Source: Turnera subulata
Taxonomy: Eukaryota > Streptophyta > Magnoliopsida > Malpighiales > Passifloraceae
Assembly: GCA_028386065.3 (NCBI GenBank)
Contig: JAKUCV010002429.1
Span: 123,900 to 187,899 of the forward strand
Direction: 5' to 3'
Length of the DNA stretch: 64,000 nt
Part shown: piece after piece, positions 36,200-49,400 of the stretch
How positions within the stretch are numbered: the first letter of the stretch is position 1
How the letters are laid out: each line of letters begins with the position of its first letter
The notes under the pieces: generated by a model
The model's input: only the letters and a program-made list of their open reading frames with translations
What the model was told of the DNA's origin: nothing
Database searches by the model: none
Made by a program: the position numbers and the translations under genes

Positions 36200-38370
36200 A
36201 AGGAAGAGTGTCCAGCTAAGACGACGTTAAAGAAGCGCTGCTCAGGAGGCAACCTGAGATTTTAGGAGGTAATATTTCAATTTATGCAATTTTCCTTTAT
36301 TTTTCTTTTCTTTTTTTATTTTATTTTGCAAAAAAAAAAAAGAGAAAGAGGAAAGACATGACACAAGAGCATTGAAAAAATCAGGGCAGGAGCACTTCAC
36401 CAACAGAAATTCAAGAGAAGCATTTTTTTTCTTTCATATTTTATTCTCTGTTATTTTTATTGTGCTATATTTGGTGTTTCTTTGCATACACGAATACCCC
36501 CATTCAACAGCGTCACTCTGTTCGCGTTTTAATATCCTGTCTTGTGTGCATTTTAATTTTGAAAACTAAGAGTCAAGGGTTTCACAACCTTCGGAAACCC
36601 ACCCATTCCCACCCTCATCTATTACGCATGCTAGTTTTTAGGTTTAAGGAACATCATATGATAATTACTACTCATTGATGCTTATCATTTTAAAAAATAG
36701 ACTCATATACTTCCCAATTAATTAAAACAGATTCAATATTCTGGAAGCATCTTTATTATCTTCTGTTATAATTATCATACAAGAAGAAATCATGGTAAAT
36801 TAGTTATTTGGACTTCATAACACAAAAAGTTAAAAGGGTATAATTATCATACAAGAATAAATCATGATAAATTAGTTATTTGGACTTCATAACACAAAAA
36901 AGTTAAGTGCAAATAACATTAGGTGGAGTGCGAATATCGCCCCCAGAGCTTCTGTCCTTCCAATTATGTTATTTTTTAGGATAATTACCCAAGCCCATCC
37001 GTCAAAATTTTTTAAAACAATTGGTTATCTTTGTGCATAAGAATTTGCACATTAAGCCCAAATTTACTCTTAAACAGTCAAATTAAGCTCAAAGTTCTTT
37101 TGTCGAAAGAAATTAAGCCCAAAATAGTAACATTAATATTCGTACGAGGATATTAATTAAAGCGCCTAACCCAACTAAAAATTGCTTCCCCCCATGTGCG
37201 CCCACATGCTCCATTGTCTCTTTATGTCGGTTTACTACCTCCAATAGGGCTATATGAACTTTAATGGATCTGTCCCTTCCCCTTTCCAAAGTTACTAGCA
37301 TTATTCAATTCAAAACCAAAAAAAATTCATGTCCTTTCTTGTCCCTCATATACCTTGCTATTTGGCAGCTTATCAGTATCCCCACTACCATATAAACTTA
37401 TAACCCTTTGACCATTTCTTTGACTGTATTATTTATTTAACTATACGGCACTCCATATGTAAACATATAAACTTGTTACTGGGATTCTGCACCAATTCGT
37501 TCATGATTCTTGGAAGACTACATATATAATTAATCAAAGTTGCTTAATTATTCATGTATTAGGATTCAATTAAGTCAAAGACGTGGCCAGGCTAACATAT
37601 AATATACACATGCAAGACAGAAAAACTGATTGAAAGAAGAGCAATCACAACACTGTATTGATCCATCAGCAAAATCAAGACCCAATAATTATCAATCTTA
37701 TCAATGATCAAGACTAATACGGCCATTCGCGTCACCAATCCATAAGCAAAGTCTAAACAAATTATCAATCTTTGAAAAGTTGGGCAACAAGTCACCATCT
37801 ACAAATCCTCTCACCGAGTTCAATAGAAAGCCAACCCACCATTTTCAATTTACAACAATGAAGATGCAGTACCGTCACTATCTACTGGAAGGACACTCTT
37901 GATTGCAAGTTAACCATAACTTCCCCAAAGCCAGTGAAATTAATTGAAGAGAGGAGGACATACCTGTGAACGTGCGTGGGACAATCCCGTAAACCCCAGC
38001 CTTCAATTAACCTACAACTACCAAGTATAAGATGAATTAACGACTAATTGCAGCTGAATTTAAATTTTTCCCCAAAATCGAACCTAGGGTTTTAGGTTCA
38101 ATTTTGGGGATTTCGGATTTCTATGAGAATAGAAGGAAAAAGATGAGGAGAGAGTGCTGAGAGGGAGGTAATAAGATGATGGGAAGAAGAATTTTCGAAA
38201 AAAAATTGAAGGAAATGGCCTGTGAATCGATCGTCAGAGGATGGGTGTGAAGGATTGTTTCGATACCTGGAGAGGAGACGAGAGGAGAGGAAGGAGGGTA
38301 TGGCTGCGTCGGGTGAATTCGAAGGAAATTTGGCTTTTTATTAGGCGGGGATAGTTTGGGAATAATAATT
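36200..38370. other. Intergenic and element-tail DNA, no gene seen
   Basis: The first few hundred bases are the Athila internal tail; no 3' LTR is present. A 72-bp tandem duplication lies at 36767-36906. From about 37940 to 38300 the minus strand is GA/CT-rich and looks like a leader or promoter region, but no conserved coding exon was found with it. Confidence 0.6.
36767..36906. repeat. 72-bp tandem duplication
   Basis: tataattatcatacaaga begins both copies (36767 and 36839). They differ by a few bases and both run to cttcataacacaaaaa-gttaa. Confidence 0.9.
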
Positions 38371-38600
38371 TTTGAGTAGGGACATACTCGTCCATAAAAT
38401 TCAAACCCCAACCCACCAAACCCGAACCCCAGCTCTCGGCGAGGGTGCAAAATCCCGGATTTCGGACGCTCAAACCCGCAACCTGGGGTTCCAAAACCAA
38501 TCCCCAACCCCAACCCGCGGTCCTTTTTGTCCAACCAAACACCGGGTTGGGTTTGAAACCCAAACCCTCCCCCCAAAACCCCCCAACCAAACGCAGCCTA
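38371..38600. repeat. Possible miniature element, tgcgtttggttggg end
   Basis: The right end on the complement reads TTTAGGCTGCGTTTGGTTGGGG, a frequent end of plant PIF/Harbinger-type miniature elements. The body is built of aaccc/gggtt words. The left end was not identified. Confidence 0.35.
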
Positions 38601-38635
38601 AAGGATTGCTAAATACTAACATTAATAATTGAACG

Positions 38636-38645
38636 CTATATAAAC
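38636..38645 (+). promoter_or_regulatory. TATA box of the small membrane-protein gene
   Basis: CTATATAAAC, 126 bp upstream of the ATG at 38771. Good match to the plant TATA consensus and at a plausible distance. Confidence 0.6.
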
Positions 38646-38770
38646 AAATAGAATTAAATCATTCTCTCTGTTTTTACTACACTATCCTCCATATCCACTC
38701 CTCACCTTGATTTGGGAAAACCCGCATTATTTCGATCAAAAAAAAAAAAAAAAAGAAAATCCACATTATA

Positions 38771-39118
38771 ATGAAGATGTCTTCTTGCACGACCGATGAA
38801 TCAGCCGCTTTATTGTTCGCTCTTCGTCTTCTCGCGTGCCCTCTAGTCATCTTCTCCGCGGTCGCAGCCGCCGCCGCGTCTTGCACTTCTTTCTCCTACC
38901 ACACCACCTCCACCGGTGCTTTCTGCGCAAAGCTGTTCTTGGCGGGTGGGGTTGTCTTGGCGTTGACGCTGCTGGTTGTGGTGGCGGCCCGTGCCACCGT
39001 CTTGACGTGGATCACCGTCCTAGTGCTGCTGGCGGTTGCCGGGACGCGGCGTCGCGTGCTTGTTAGACGAGGGGCCAAGATCACCAGCGATGTGCTTATG
39101 TTCTTGGTTAAGGGTTAA
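38771..39118 (+). CDS. Small hydrophobic membrane protein, unknown function
   Basis: A single-exon frame of 115 aa starting ATGAAGATG (a second ATG two codons on could also serve) and ending TAA. GC content rises sharply relative to the AT-rich flanks, as in a real plant coding exon, and a TATA box lies 126 bp upstream. Three hydrophobic segments are visible: about residues 12-38 (LLFALRLLACPLVIFSAVAA), 52-73 (AKLFLAGGVVLALTLLVVVA) and 76-91 (VLTWITVLVLLAVAG). They are followed by a basic tail (TRRRVLVRRGAK). The pattern suggests a small multi-pass membrane protein; I do not recognise the family. The main doubt is that it has no introns or neighbours that would confirm expression. Confidence 0.7.
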   Translation: MKMSSCTTDESAALLFALRLLACPLVIFSAVAAAAASCTSFSYHTTSTGAFCAKLFLAGGVVLALTLLVVVAARATVLTWITVLVLLAVAGTRRRVLVRRGAKITSDVLMFLVKG

Positions 39119-40447
39119 GTCTTGTTTTCAAGACAGACAAAGTGGTTAACTGTATATTTGACATTGAGATGAAAACCGGGGAGGGGTTCTTGTCCTTTCC
39201 AGTCCCTTTTCTCGTCTGATTTTGTTCTTTCGGCAGCAAGAAAAGGTTCCACGTCAGTGGGTTTCTTTCTACTCTTTTTTTTTTTTCTTTCATCTTATTT
39301 TCCTTTTGCCTCTGTAGATGATCGAATTAAGCAAGGACACCCAAAACATGTATTCTTTCTTCTTTTTTTTTTTTCGGTTTTGGTTTGCTAAAGTAATACA
39401 ATGGATATTAACACTTATCGATTGGTATTCTTTGTTCGCTTTTCTGAGTTATATGTATTTGGCTAATTTTAATTCGGGTAGCAAGTAATTTGATTGTCCT
39501 TGGCGTGGAAGTAAAAAATGGTTATGCAATTTCTCATTTTTGAACCCTCAATTGCGTTACTCGAGTGAAGAAAGAATTTGGATAATTGCTCTCGGGTAGA
39601 CTACATTATCATGAATTAATACAACGAGGAAAAAGAAATTCCATAATGTTTGTTTTCGGGTTTGAAAATTTTGTAGTATCAATATACATTGTCTATAGCT
39701 GGTTTGGTTCCAAAACAAAAATAGGTCTCTAGCTGGCAAAATCCCACCAAACAACTTTGCTTTTCTGGAGAGCATGTGCCAATTATGCTACCAACATCGT
39801 GAGGATCGGAAAGACAGGAATGTCTTCAGACTTTGGTTGCCCGTGGCGTTTCCTTTTCTTGGGGGCATGTGTTTTGGTTAGACTTATCAAGAGCGTAATG
39901 GAGTTGAACAAGAGAATTTCTTGTACAAATGTACATAGGGGAGGCGGGCCAGATCATGTTGGACGTGTTATGCTTTTTCCTTCCCTCAAAATTGGGTCTG
40001 ATGCACTTCGTAAAAACTCTGTTGCATTCACAAATTCTGTTTTATTGTGGACCGATAGCGACAAAGGATAAGAAAATTGATTTGAAGTGCACATTGCTTG
40101 CATTCTTCCGCAAAAACAAGCTAAAACCACAGAGACCGAGCAACCAAATGCTTATATGAATGCTTTGACATAATTACAGCCAGTTACTGACATTGGCACT
40201 TTCCGTTGGCAAGAAACTAAATTATCGACAGTAATAACATTACCCATCCTAAAATTTACAGAAGATTTACATGGGGCATATTTGACATTTCCTAATTCCA
40301 AAAAAACGCCGTTGCTATCCTCCAAGCCTCCAAGCCTCCGCAAGGCCATTCATCAGATAGGTTAACAACTACTAAGCTGTAACATCTGTACCTCCTGGAG
40401 CAGAAGCATCTTGGTTCCAACTTGAGGTTCGGAAAGCAAGATAGCAT
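39119..40447. other. Intergenic region and PDS5 3' UTR
   Basis: No gene recognised. The part next to 40448 is expected to hold the 3' UTR of PDS5 (transcribed leftwards). The rest has pyrimidine runs and no supported frame. Confidence 0.6.
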
Positions 40448-43400
40448 TTAAGCTTTCAATCGCCGCCTAGTTCTGGTGGCAACCTGAAAGAAACAAAACC
40501 ATATAAATAAATAAATAAATCATAAAAGTAACTTTGTTATGGCAACACGTCAAGATGTCAATCATACAATTAAAAAAAAAAAAGATATCACAATCCCTAG
40601 CAAACCTTCTACATGGACCTGAGTCAAAAAAATGAAAAGAAGAGGTTGAAAGGAGCAAGACCAGAACAAACCTCTTCCCAAGCCAAAAACAAAAACCAAG
40701 TGCATTTGCGACTTAATGATACTTGATATGTCAATTATTTAACCCTAGAAGAGGAAAATTTTATCAGATGCGAATTGTTCTGATAGTCAGAACAAACTTT
40801 AAAATTGTATGAAATGCCAATAGGCTGAGTTAAGCATCTATGACAGGATAACAAGCTAACAAAACAGTCAATACGCCATTCCAAAATTCGAGTAGAAGCA
40901 TTCATCTTACTTTACAGATAATGGAAGGTTTCAATCTGATATCAAAGTTTCCAGATGGATCTTATCTCTTCTATGATGAAAACAAAATGAACAGAAGTGC
41001 CACTTACAGGTGCATCCTCGTTTATATTGATAACTTCAGACACCATTGAGTCAGAGAAAACTGTTACTGCCTTCTTTTCCTTGGCTGCACCAAAATTAGA
41101 TTGTCATACGAAATAAAGGAAAAAAGAAAACAAACTCGGAGTGCAACTTCTGACATACAGCAGAAAACAGGGATTTTTTCCGTTTCATTAGAAACAGAGC
41201 TTACTGTGCCAAGCCACAGGTTTAATATCTAATGATGCCTCTCACCCAAGGGGCCAATGAAGCTTTCCACAGACAAATTCTGTAGCACCAAGGAGTTTCA
41301 AATAACTCCAAAGCTGAATCATCCCTTTTGAGTGTCACACTAAGCAAATAAATGAGGGATTTTGTAGCATTTATCTGCAACACTAAACTCGGTCGAGAGA
41401 CCATAACCCAACACCAAACTTCCAAATTCTGACTTTTCAGAAAACTGGGCACAGTATTAAAGTCATTTTCAACGAATAGCCCCATCACATACAGTTTTCA
41501 TTCATAAACAAATAAACCCTACTAACTGTCAATTAAGTTTCAAAATCGCACTATGTGTTCACTAACTTTCTTCTGAATGGTGATGGGAAAAGAATTGATC
41601 ATAACATTACCAAACTTAAAGAAAGTTATTCCTTTATGGAAAAGTTAAAAACAATTGTTAATGCTAATGCTAGACCCTAAACCCTTTATCCATTCCACAA
41701 ACAGTGAGCAATCAGCTTGTGGGGTTTTAAGCACAAAATTTCATGCCTAAACTGTCAGGGACAGCTGGATTAACATTACTGAAACCAAATTATCCAAAAT
41801 AAAAGGAACTTCGACACACCATGAAACACATCTACATTGGAAAATAATAAATTCAGTTCTCATCTGGTTAAAAATAATTTAACCGCACATTCCTAGTAAC
41901 AATGAGCAGAAAAAGGCATCATCAGAAATGCATATGCATTTGAGTCGAAGAACCAAATGCGCAGTTAGCTTCTGCACATCTTCAATCTCATTAATTGAGA
42001 TAATAATAATAATTTTAGAATAAGTAAACAGCATTCAATTTTTCTTCTTTCTTTTTCTTTTGATAAGACGCCTATTCTTCCTCTTATTTTGAAAAAGCAT
42101 GAACAGAGAAGATTTCTAAGATACGCACAACAGAAAATATACAGATATTGCTCTGTCAGTTCACTAAGCTTTGTATCTTTTACCATATAATGCTTCCCCA
42201 TGAGCTTATGGGTTCATCTCTCAAAACTTAACAAGCCATAAGCCATCACAAACTTCTTAGGGCTATCTAACCATAAAGTGCTGTTATAAATTTGAAATGC
42301 CGTCTTCCTAATCTAGGACTAAAGCTTATACTTCTACGGAAATCCTTACCAATCATGAACCTTATCAAGGGTAGGGAGTAACTAAATTTCAACCCATCAC
42401 ACCAGCCCTCCTTTGCAAGACTGCCAAGTGATCATGAAATTTCAACCCACGTTATCAACTTTTCCCAATTTTTGGGTATTCTAATGTTTTGCGAAAAAAT
42501 ATATAGCATTCTAAAGCCAAGAAGAGAAGCACATAAATGTAAAATCATTAATGCAAAAAGAGTTAAACACTCTCTTTCCGAAGCTTGTCATTATCTCCAA
42601 TTTGTACAGCGAATCTGGACAAAGATTTAAGGATGTTCAAAATAGGAAGAGATATGCATAAGATAAAGCAGACAAGTTCGTAGTCTTCACGGAAGAACAT
42701 GAACACAATATCTGTCACAAAATATATAACTAAAACAGGGAATAACAAAAGCATAATTGAAATTTACCACAATAAGAAGCTTCCTGAGAAAGAAACTTTT
42801 GATTCTGTGCATTTGCCGAACGTCTTGGCTTTTTGGCGGCATCATCTCCAAATATTGTATCGGTTTCTTCCAGACTGCTCAAATTATTCAAGTCTCCTGC
42901 TGATAGAATCACCTGATGAAAGCAAAATCAATATAATGTAAAAGAAAAGGAAGAGAATAAAAAAGTGGAGATGTCAGTTAAAATAGAAGTATTGATTTAA
43001 GATAATATGATAAAGGAGAACTAAAAAGGATTTTAATAAAATTTTAGTAATGGGTATATCAAAAAGATGCAAAGCACGCATTGGAATCACAAATCCGTTA
43101 AGACTAAACCGATCCCTAGTTTATCTATAGCATATTGCCATCTCTAGCCACTAGCAAAATTGAGTTTCAAAGAAAGATTACTGTCATATTTTGTATTGCC
43201 CACACATGAAATGAAACTATTCCAAAGTTAGCATGGCTGATTATACAGAAGTGAGGTCCCATTATTTGTCCACAAATAAACAAAGCAGTTAATCTCTTTA
43301 GTCACAGCCCTTCATTTACAGCAACACAAAATAACCTTAAGATCTTTACACATTTTACCTTACACTTAACACACACATCCTAAATCTATAGTTTCTTGTT

Positions 43401-46400
43401 ATGCTGGTTAACAAGGCTAAACTTAGTTTGGTATAAGAAGCAACACAGCGGAGATGGTTTGTGCTAAACAAATCTGGTAGATCAACTTGGTATGTATTAA
43501 ATCAAACTCGGTTTGTTCGTGGTTTGCATCGGTGTTGGACTTATCAATCATAGTTTTCACTTATCAGGACAAAAGCTAAATGTAAAGGCACCAAGCAAAA
43601 GGGATATCAAAGAAGCACTAGGAAAAAGAAGGAATTATATCGTGAAGCAACCATGAAGTATTGACGATAACTTCTATATCAAACACGAATTTATGGTAGA
43701 AATCTCTTTGCAAAAGTAAGTAGGACATCCATACACGTGGGAGCATCTGGTTACCTTGCAATTATCACTGAAAGAATTGTAACTCAAACTGGAGCTTTCT
43801 TTACCCTTTCCTATGGAAAATTTGGTAGATTGAGTGGTATATTCACTGCTTGACCCATTTTCTTTCTGCAAAGAACCCACTCTGTCTATGTCTGGGTTGG
43901 AAACCTGAGGTTCAGCCAGAGCGTGTTTCATACTTCCAAAATCACAAGACAAGGAATAAGGTTCTTTCTCCAGTACACTGCTTGACCCAGCATTTTCATT
44001 CTGCGAAGAAAGCCCTCTGTCTATATCTGGGTTTGAAACCTGTGGTTCAGCCAGAGTGAGTTTCATACTTGCAGAATCACAAGACAAGGAATGCTGTTCT
44101 TTCTCCAGTACAGAACTTGAACCCCCAGAAGCATGGTTTTTGCACAAGTGAATAGCAGAACACTCATTTTGCAACCCTCCCAAATCAGAAGCAGTTTGGG
44201 AAAGAGCACGTTTTCGTTTGTTCCTCAACCTCAGGTCCTGATGAGCAGTTGTTTTCCCCTATAACAGCCAACATTAACAAAATCAACATGCTTAATGCAA
44301 CATTAAGTGCCCACTATATTGTGAAGCACCCATCTGATTTAACAATAATTCTGTATTAAACAAATTCATGATAGAGATCTCTTTGCAGAAACAGATAGGA
44401 CCCTCACACATAGATGCACCTGGTTACCTTGTGAATATCACTGCAAGAATTGTAACTCAAACTGCAGCTTTCTTTACCCTTGCCAATGGAAATTTTGGTC
44501 GATTGAGTGGTATATTCACTGCTGGGCTTGGTATTTTCTTTCTCCAAAGAAATAACTCTGTCTATAAATGGGTTTGAAACCTGCGGTTCAGCCATAGCGT
44601 GTTTCACACTTGCAGAATCATGAGACAAGGAATGCTGTTCTTTCTCCGGTATAGAATTCCAATCCCCAGAAGCATGGTTTTTGCTCAAGTCAATAGCAGA
44701 ACGCTCATCACGCAAGCCTCCCGACTCGGAAGCAGTTGGAGAAAGAGCACGTTTTCGCCTGTTCCCCAACCTCAGGTCTTGATGTGCAGTTTTTTTCCCC
44801 TACGATACCCAACATTAACAAATCAACATGCTTACTCGATGCAGTATTAATTGTTTGGCTGATATGTAAGACAACAGTATGCCCCAGTTGATGAACTTTA
44901 TGCGCAAAAAAAACATTATGACCCAGCGGACAATTTACACCAAGTCAGCTAAGAGTCCTAGTAGAGTAATATAACAATAAATAGTATCGTAAGCAGCCAC
45001 CACATGAACGAGCAACTAAATAGATGAAAGGATACCATTGAAACTCGAGACTTGAGACTATCAACAACTCTTTCAAGAAAGCCCTGGCTGACAGAGAACT
45101 GAGTCGAACATTTTGAATTAACCTGCAAATCATGAATAAATTAGGATGTGGCTCCATAAGGATTCGGCATACACATTCGATAATGAGAACTTACCTCGCT
45201 ACACTTCTTAAACGGACTTATTTTATATAATGTTGACGGAAGCAAAACCATCCGAGGGGCACACAGTGAGGAATTATTGTGAAACAATTGATTGACCACA
45301 GAAATCCCAACCTCTGCCAGGATGTGCAATTTCTGCAGAGAATATGCATTACATGGCTGACCAAATATAGAGCATATATAAATATAAAATTAAAGGGAAC
45401 CAAAATCTCCAAGCAAAACCATACTTACTGGAGTTTTCTCAGTATCAAAAGCATCTTCAGCCTTTTTAATAGCACGTAATAGGCCAAGCAAGTAATTGAC
45501 CACATCAGTACTGATATCCTTACTACCATTGCCAAGATTGGTATTCACCAATAATACCTGTAAGAACCAAAAGAGTGGACTGCAAGAGAAAAATGTAAGA
45601 ATAAATGCAATACAATCTGCTGTTGCATAATTATAGCTCTGGAAAATTTGCTCCCAATACCCACCTGCAGAATTGAGCATATACTTCCGCATCCTGACAG
45701 CCATCAGGTGGGAAGCCAGCATCATGAGCAAGAATGTGGATTAAGAATACAACAACATAGGCTGGATAATCTGTAGCATATCCTCCCTCCACTGTAGATG
45801 TTTGACGAATTTGAGCTTCTCTACTGTAATCTTTGAAAAATTCTTCCATATATTTGAATGACTGAAATAAACGCAACCGACATCATTTCATACAGCAGTA
45901 GGAATAACAGTAATACAACATATAGTAATTGGTATGTGCGATTGATTATTACAACGACTATGGGGAAAAACTTACAGCATCTTGTATATCCTTTTGCCAA
46001 TCAGACATAGACAATGCGAAAGCACAAGCATATTTACTAGGTAGAGACCGGGTTTTCAACAGTTTACTCGTCTTATCAAGGAAGGATCTACATACGAAGG
46101 AAGAAGAGTCCTGAAATTTGACAGGCCAGAGAAACAATCACAAACCAGAAAAGATACAGGAACGAGTAAAAAATAGAATATTCAACAACAGTATATTGTA
46201 CCAAAAAAAAAAAAGAATAGATGTGCAAAAAAATGCTAGGATCAGGTTTCAAGAAAAGAAGAATGTGTGTGATAAAGCATGACTGTTATATGAATTGTTC
46301 ATGGTTAATTTAAATTTTAAATATGATAGTATCAAAATACAATTGGAATCAATTTCTTCATTATCACGTCCAATATTTGTGCTGTATATAACTAAAAGTT

Positions 46401-49400
46401 TGACAACTCCTGTTTTGCTTGATGGATAGATATTCAGTAACAGTGGAAATCACAAAATTTATATTAATTGCCAATGTACTACCCTAACCATGTTAGTGAT
46501 AATACCGTTGCAAACTCCAACTGAATTATGTGTCATAGATTTCCGGATATCACTATAATATTCAAATCCAAACCAAATCTGAAAACCACAAATCTCTATT
46601 TCTATACAGAGGCACCTGCTCCTTGAAAGCTGAAATGGATTAGCTATAGAAAAGCTGAAATGGATTAGGTATAGAAAATTGTGGTGCTTTAGAAAGATGA
46701 AATGTGGAGCTGGAACTAATATTGTACGATTCTCAATCCATACTATGCACATGTCATGTGTCACAAAACAAAATTCAATATCATTGATCTGAGAACCAGT
46801 AGCTCCAAAATTAGAAAACAAAATACATTTGTCAAACAAGCTTTTTCAAAATCCCTACATTATTCTGTGGCCATTCTCATGCAACACACAGATCCAAAAA
46901 CATACCTTTGCCATCATAACGGTATGGCGAAAAATCTCCGGAGAAATATGTAAATGCCATCTTCCAGAAAGCCGTAGGACAGATTTTGCAGCAGCCAATC
47001 GGATATGAGGCTTGTCTGTTTCACTGCGCATTTAAACTCCAGTTAATATATTTGAAAAACAATATCAATAAAACAAATCTAATAGGCAAAAGAAGTATGA
47101 TCTCAACATAACTCCAGATACAGAAGCTGACTTGCTTCAGCCCAAGTAAAAAAGTAAATGGAGCTCTAGAATAGTAGGAACATCTTGGGGATATTCAAAG
47201 TCTTAGAACATAAGAATCAAATTGCGAAAAATCTAACTGATATGACTATTAATTTTGTTTCACACGTTATGGTTGCTACGTCAATTAGAGGAACTAACCC
47301 ACCTTAGTTTCGATTATACTTTCCAAATCCATTCTAAACTGTTGTTCCCAGTTTTGTGGCTGCTACTAGATCATTTATTTTTGCTTTTTCTTCCCCTATC
47401 AAGAATATTAAGGGTAGACTAAGACTTCAGAATCAATCCCCTCTTGGCCCTTTAAGATTTTCAAGAGTACCACTAGTTCATATGAGTATGGTACCCATCT
47501 CAGTTAAACAGAATACGGATCACTTGCGTACACCTCCACTAGTCTGTTAGGATACCTAAGTTTTTTTTGAGTATTTCATAATTTTGTTTAACCTGCCTAA
47601 AGGCCACCAGCCTCGCACCCTCTCAATCCAATTCCTTTCCCCACAAATCCCCCCGCCATTCACATTATTGGACAGCTATCACCTTGCAAGGTGTTAGGCA
47701 ATCAGAACACCTGAGAGTAGTTACTTTATGCACGTTAACAAACGGCGACAAAATTCAAAACATCGGAAGAATAATGCTACTATAGATTTAAGAAAAAAGA
47801 AGTAAAAGTTAAAAATTTAGAACAAGTGAAACAAAGCAGTGACAATCAAAAGCGTCAAGTGGTTAATCAGATAATCAATAAACCTTTACGAGTCGGACAT
47901 CTTTTTTTTCTTTTGGTGAGAAGGAATAAGACATCCTCACTAAGTCAGAACTGGGTATTAAATCCTAGTATAGTTTATTCTGAAGTCTAAAAGTATTCAC
48001 CAAGGGTCTATGATGATAAATCATTGGCTTGTTTCTCAAACAAAAAGTATTCAGGAACAGAGTGTAATAAGATTTTGCCTTTCCATCAGAGCTACTGACA
48101 GTGGTGACTGCATATTGGGTTCATCAACAGAACTCAAGGAATCACAACTTCAAATTTTGATGAGGGAAAACACACTGTTATTATGAGGATTTCGTCAAGA
48201 TCTGACAATGATGGATAGGAAAATGACCACAATCCAAAAATGCAAGCGGCAGAATGAGGGAGATGGGAGAGGAAATTGAAACCAAACAAGAGGTTTAATG
48301 AAAAACTCATCCTTAACGTATAATATGGAAAGGTAGCTTTTGTCACAAAAAACAGCAAAAGCCAAACAGCCAAAATATGAGTATGCAACCAAGCCAACAT
48401 CTCGTAATAGCTTTTTGCACACATATCTGTAAGAAAAAATTGCGTTAAAAGTACCAAAAACCTTGTCAATCAGCCTATCAAATCAAAATGACAAAAAGGA
48501 AGTGAACATACACCAGAACATGAGGTTGAAGAACAGAGTCGGGAAAGTAAATAAGCTTACAGAGGAAAATAAAGGTAAAGAGAAATGGGATATGATAGTT
48601 AAATCACACTCCTGTACTCTAAAGTAGACTAATTATGAGAACAATTCTCAAGTTTCGAAACTACCCCTTCATGAAAATCTAAACTTCAGTCGCTAAACAG
48701 CAAACTCAAGCAAGCAAGAAAATTGTGGCTGCTACTAAGTTGAACAGAATAAAAATTTTGTTAAGAACTTTACCATAAGATTGTTCCACCAAAAGGATCA
48801 CCATTGTTCAGTAACTTCAACAAAATGTCAAAGAGTTCATCAATTTGCCGCTTGACATGAGACCCCCGACGCGGCAAAAAGCTCTTGACAAGCATTTTAA
48901 GCCCATAAATCTGTACAGGGATATGAAAGAATCCAGAGTCAAAGAATGTTCTCGGGCTGTGGCTAGCAAGAGTAAGCAATTCCGCCACATGTTAATATCT
49001 TAACTTCAAGTAAATATGATAGAATATCCACTGTCCTCAAAAATTGTAACAATAGCCAACTCTCCTTCTAGTATGGCAACAAATAATAACCAGCATCACA
49101 GTATTAGCATAAATTTGGATCAACTAAACTGTGCTATAATCATCAATTTAAAACATCTGTCAACTACAAGACTTCAGTTCAAGCGAACTTGCAAAGTTGG
49201 CTGTTCCTATTATTTCAAAATGGGTCAAAAGCAATTTTGGTTCCCTATACTAGGGTTGATCCTAGATTTTTATACTTGTACTGAACTTCCATGAAAAGTG
49301 GATCGGTGGTTTTTTAACGAATTGGCCCATTAGTCCATACTCCACAATAATCATGGATTTTCATAAACGGGTGCACCTGGAATTGTTTGATAGCACATGT

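Noticed and set aside
37592..37798. Hydrophobic minus-strand frame of 68 codons
   Set aside because: Short, AT-rich, no promoter or splice context tied to it, no similarity recognised.
38371..38600. Possible first exon of a minus-strand gene
   Set aside because: The frame is built of gggtt/aaccc repeats and ends in a miniature-element-like terminus; no downstream exons with conserved protein were found.
39757..40071. 104-codon frame downstream of PDS5
   Set aside because: Not started by ATG at its reported start, no family resemblance, average composition; not supported as a gene.
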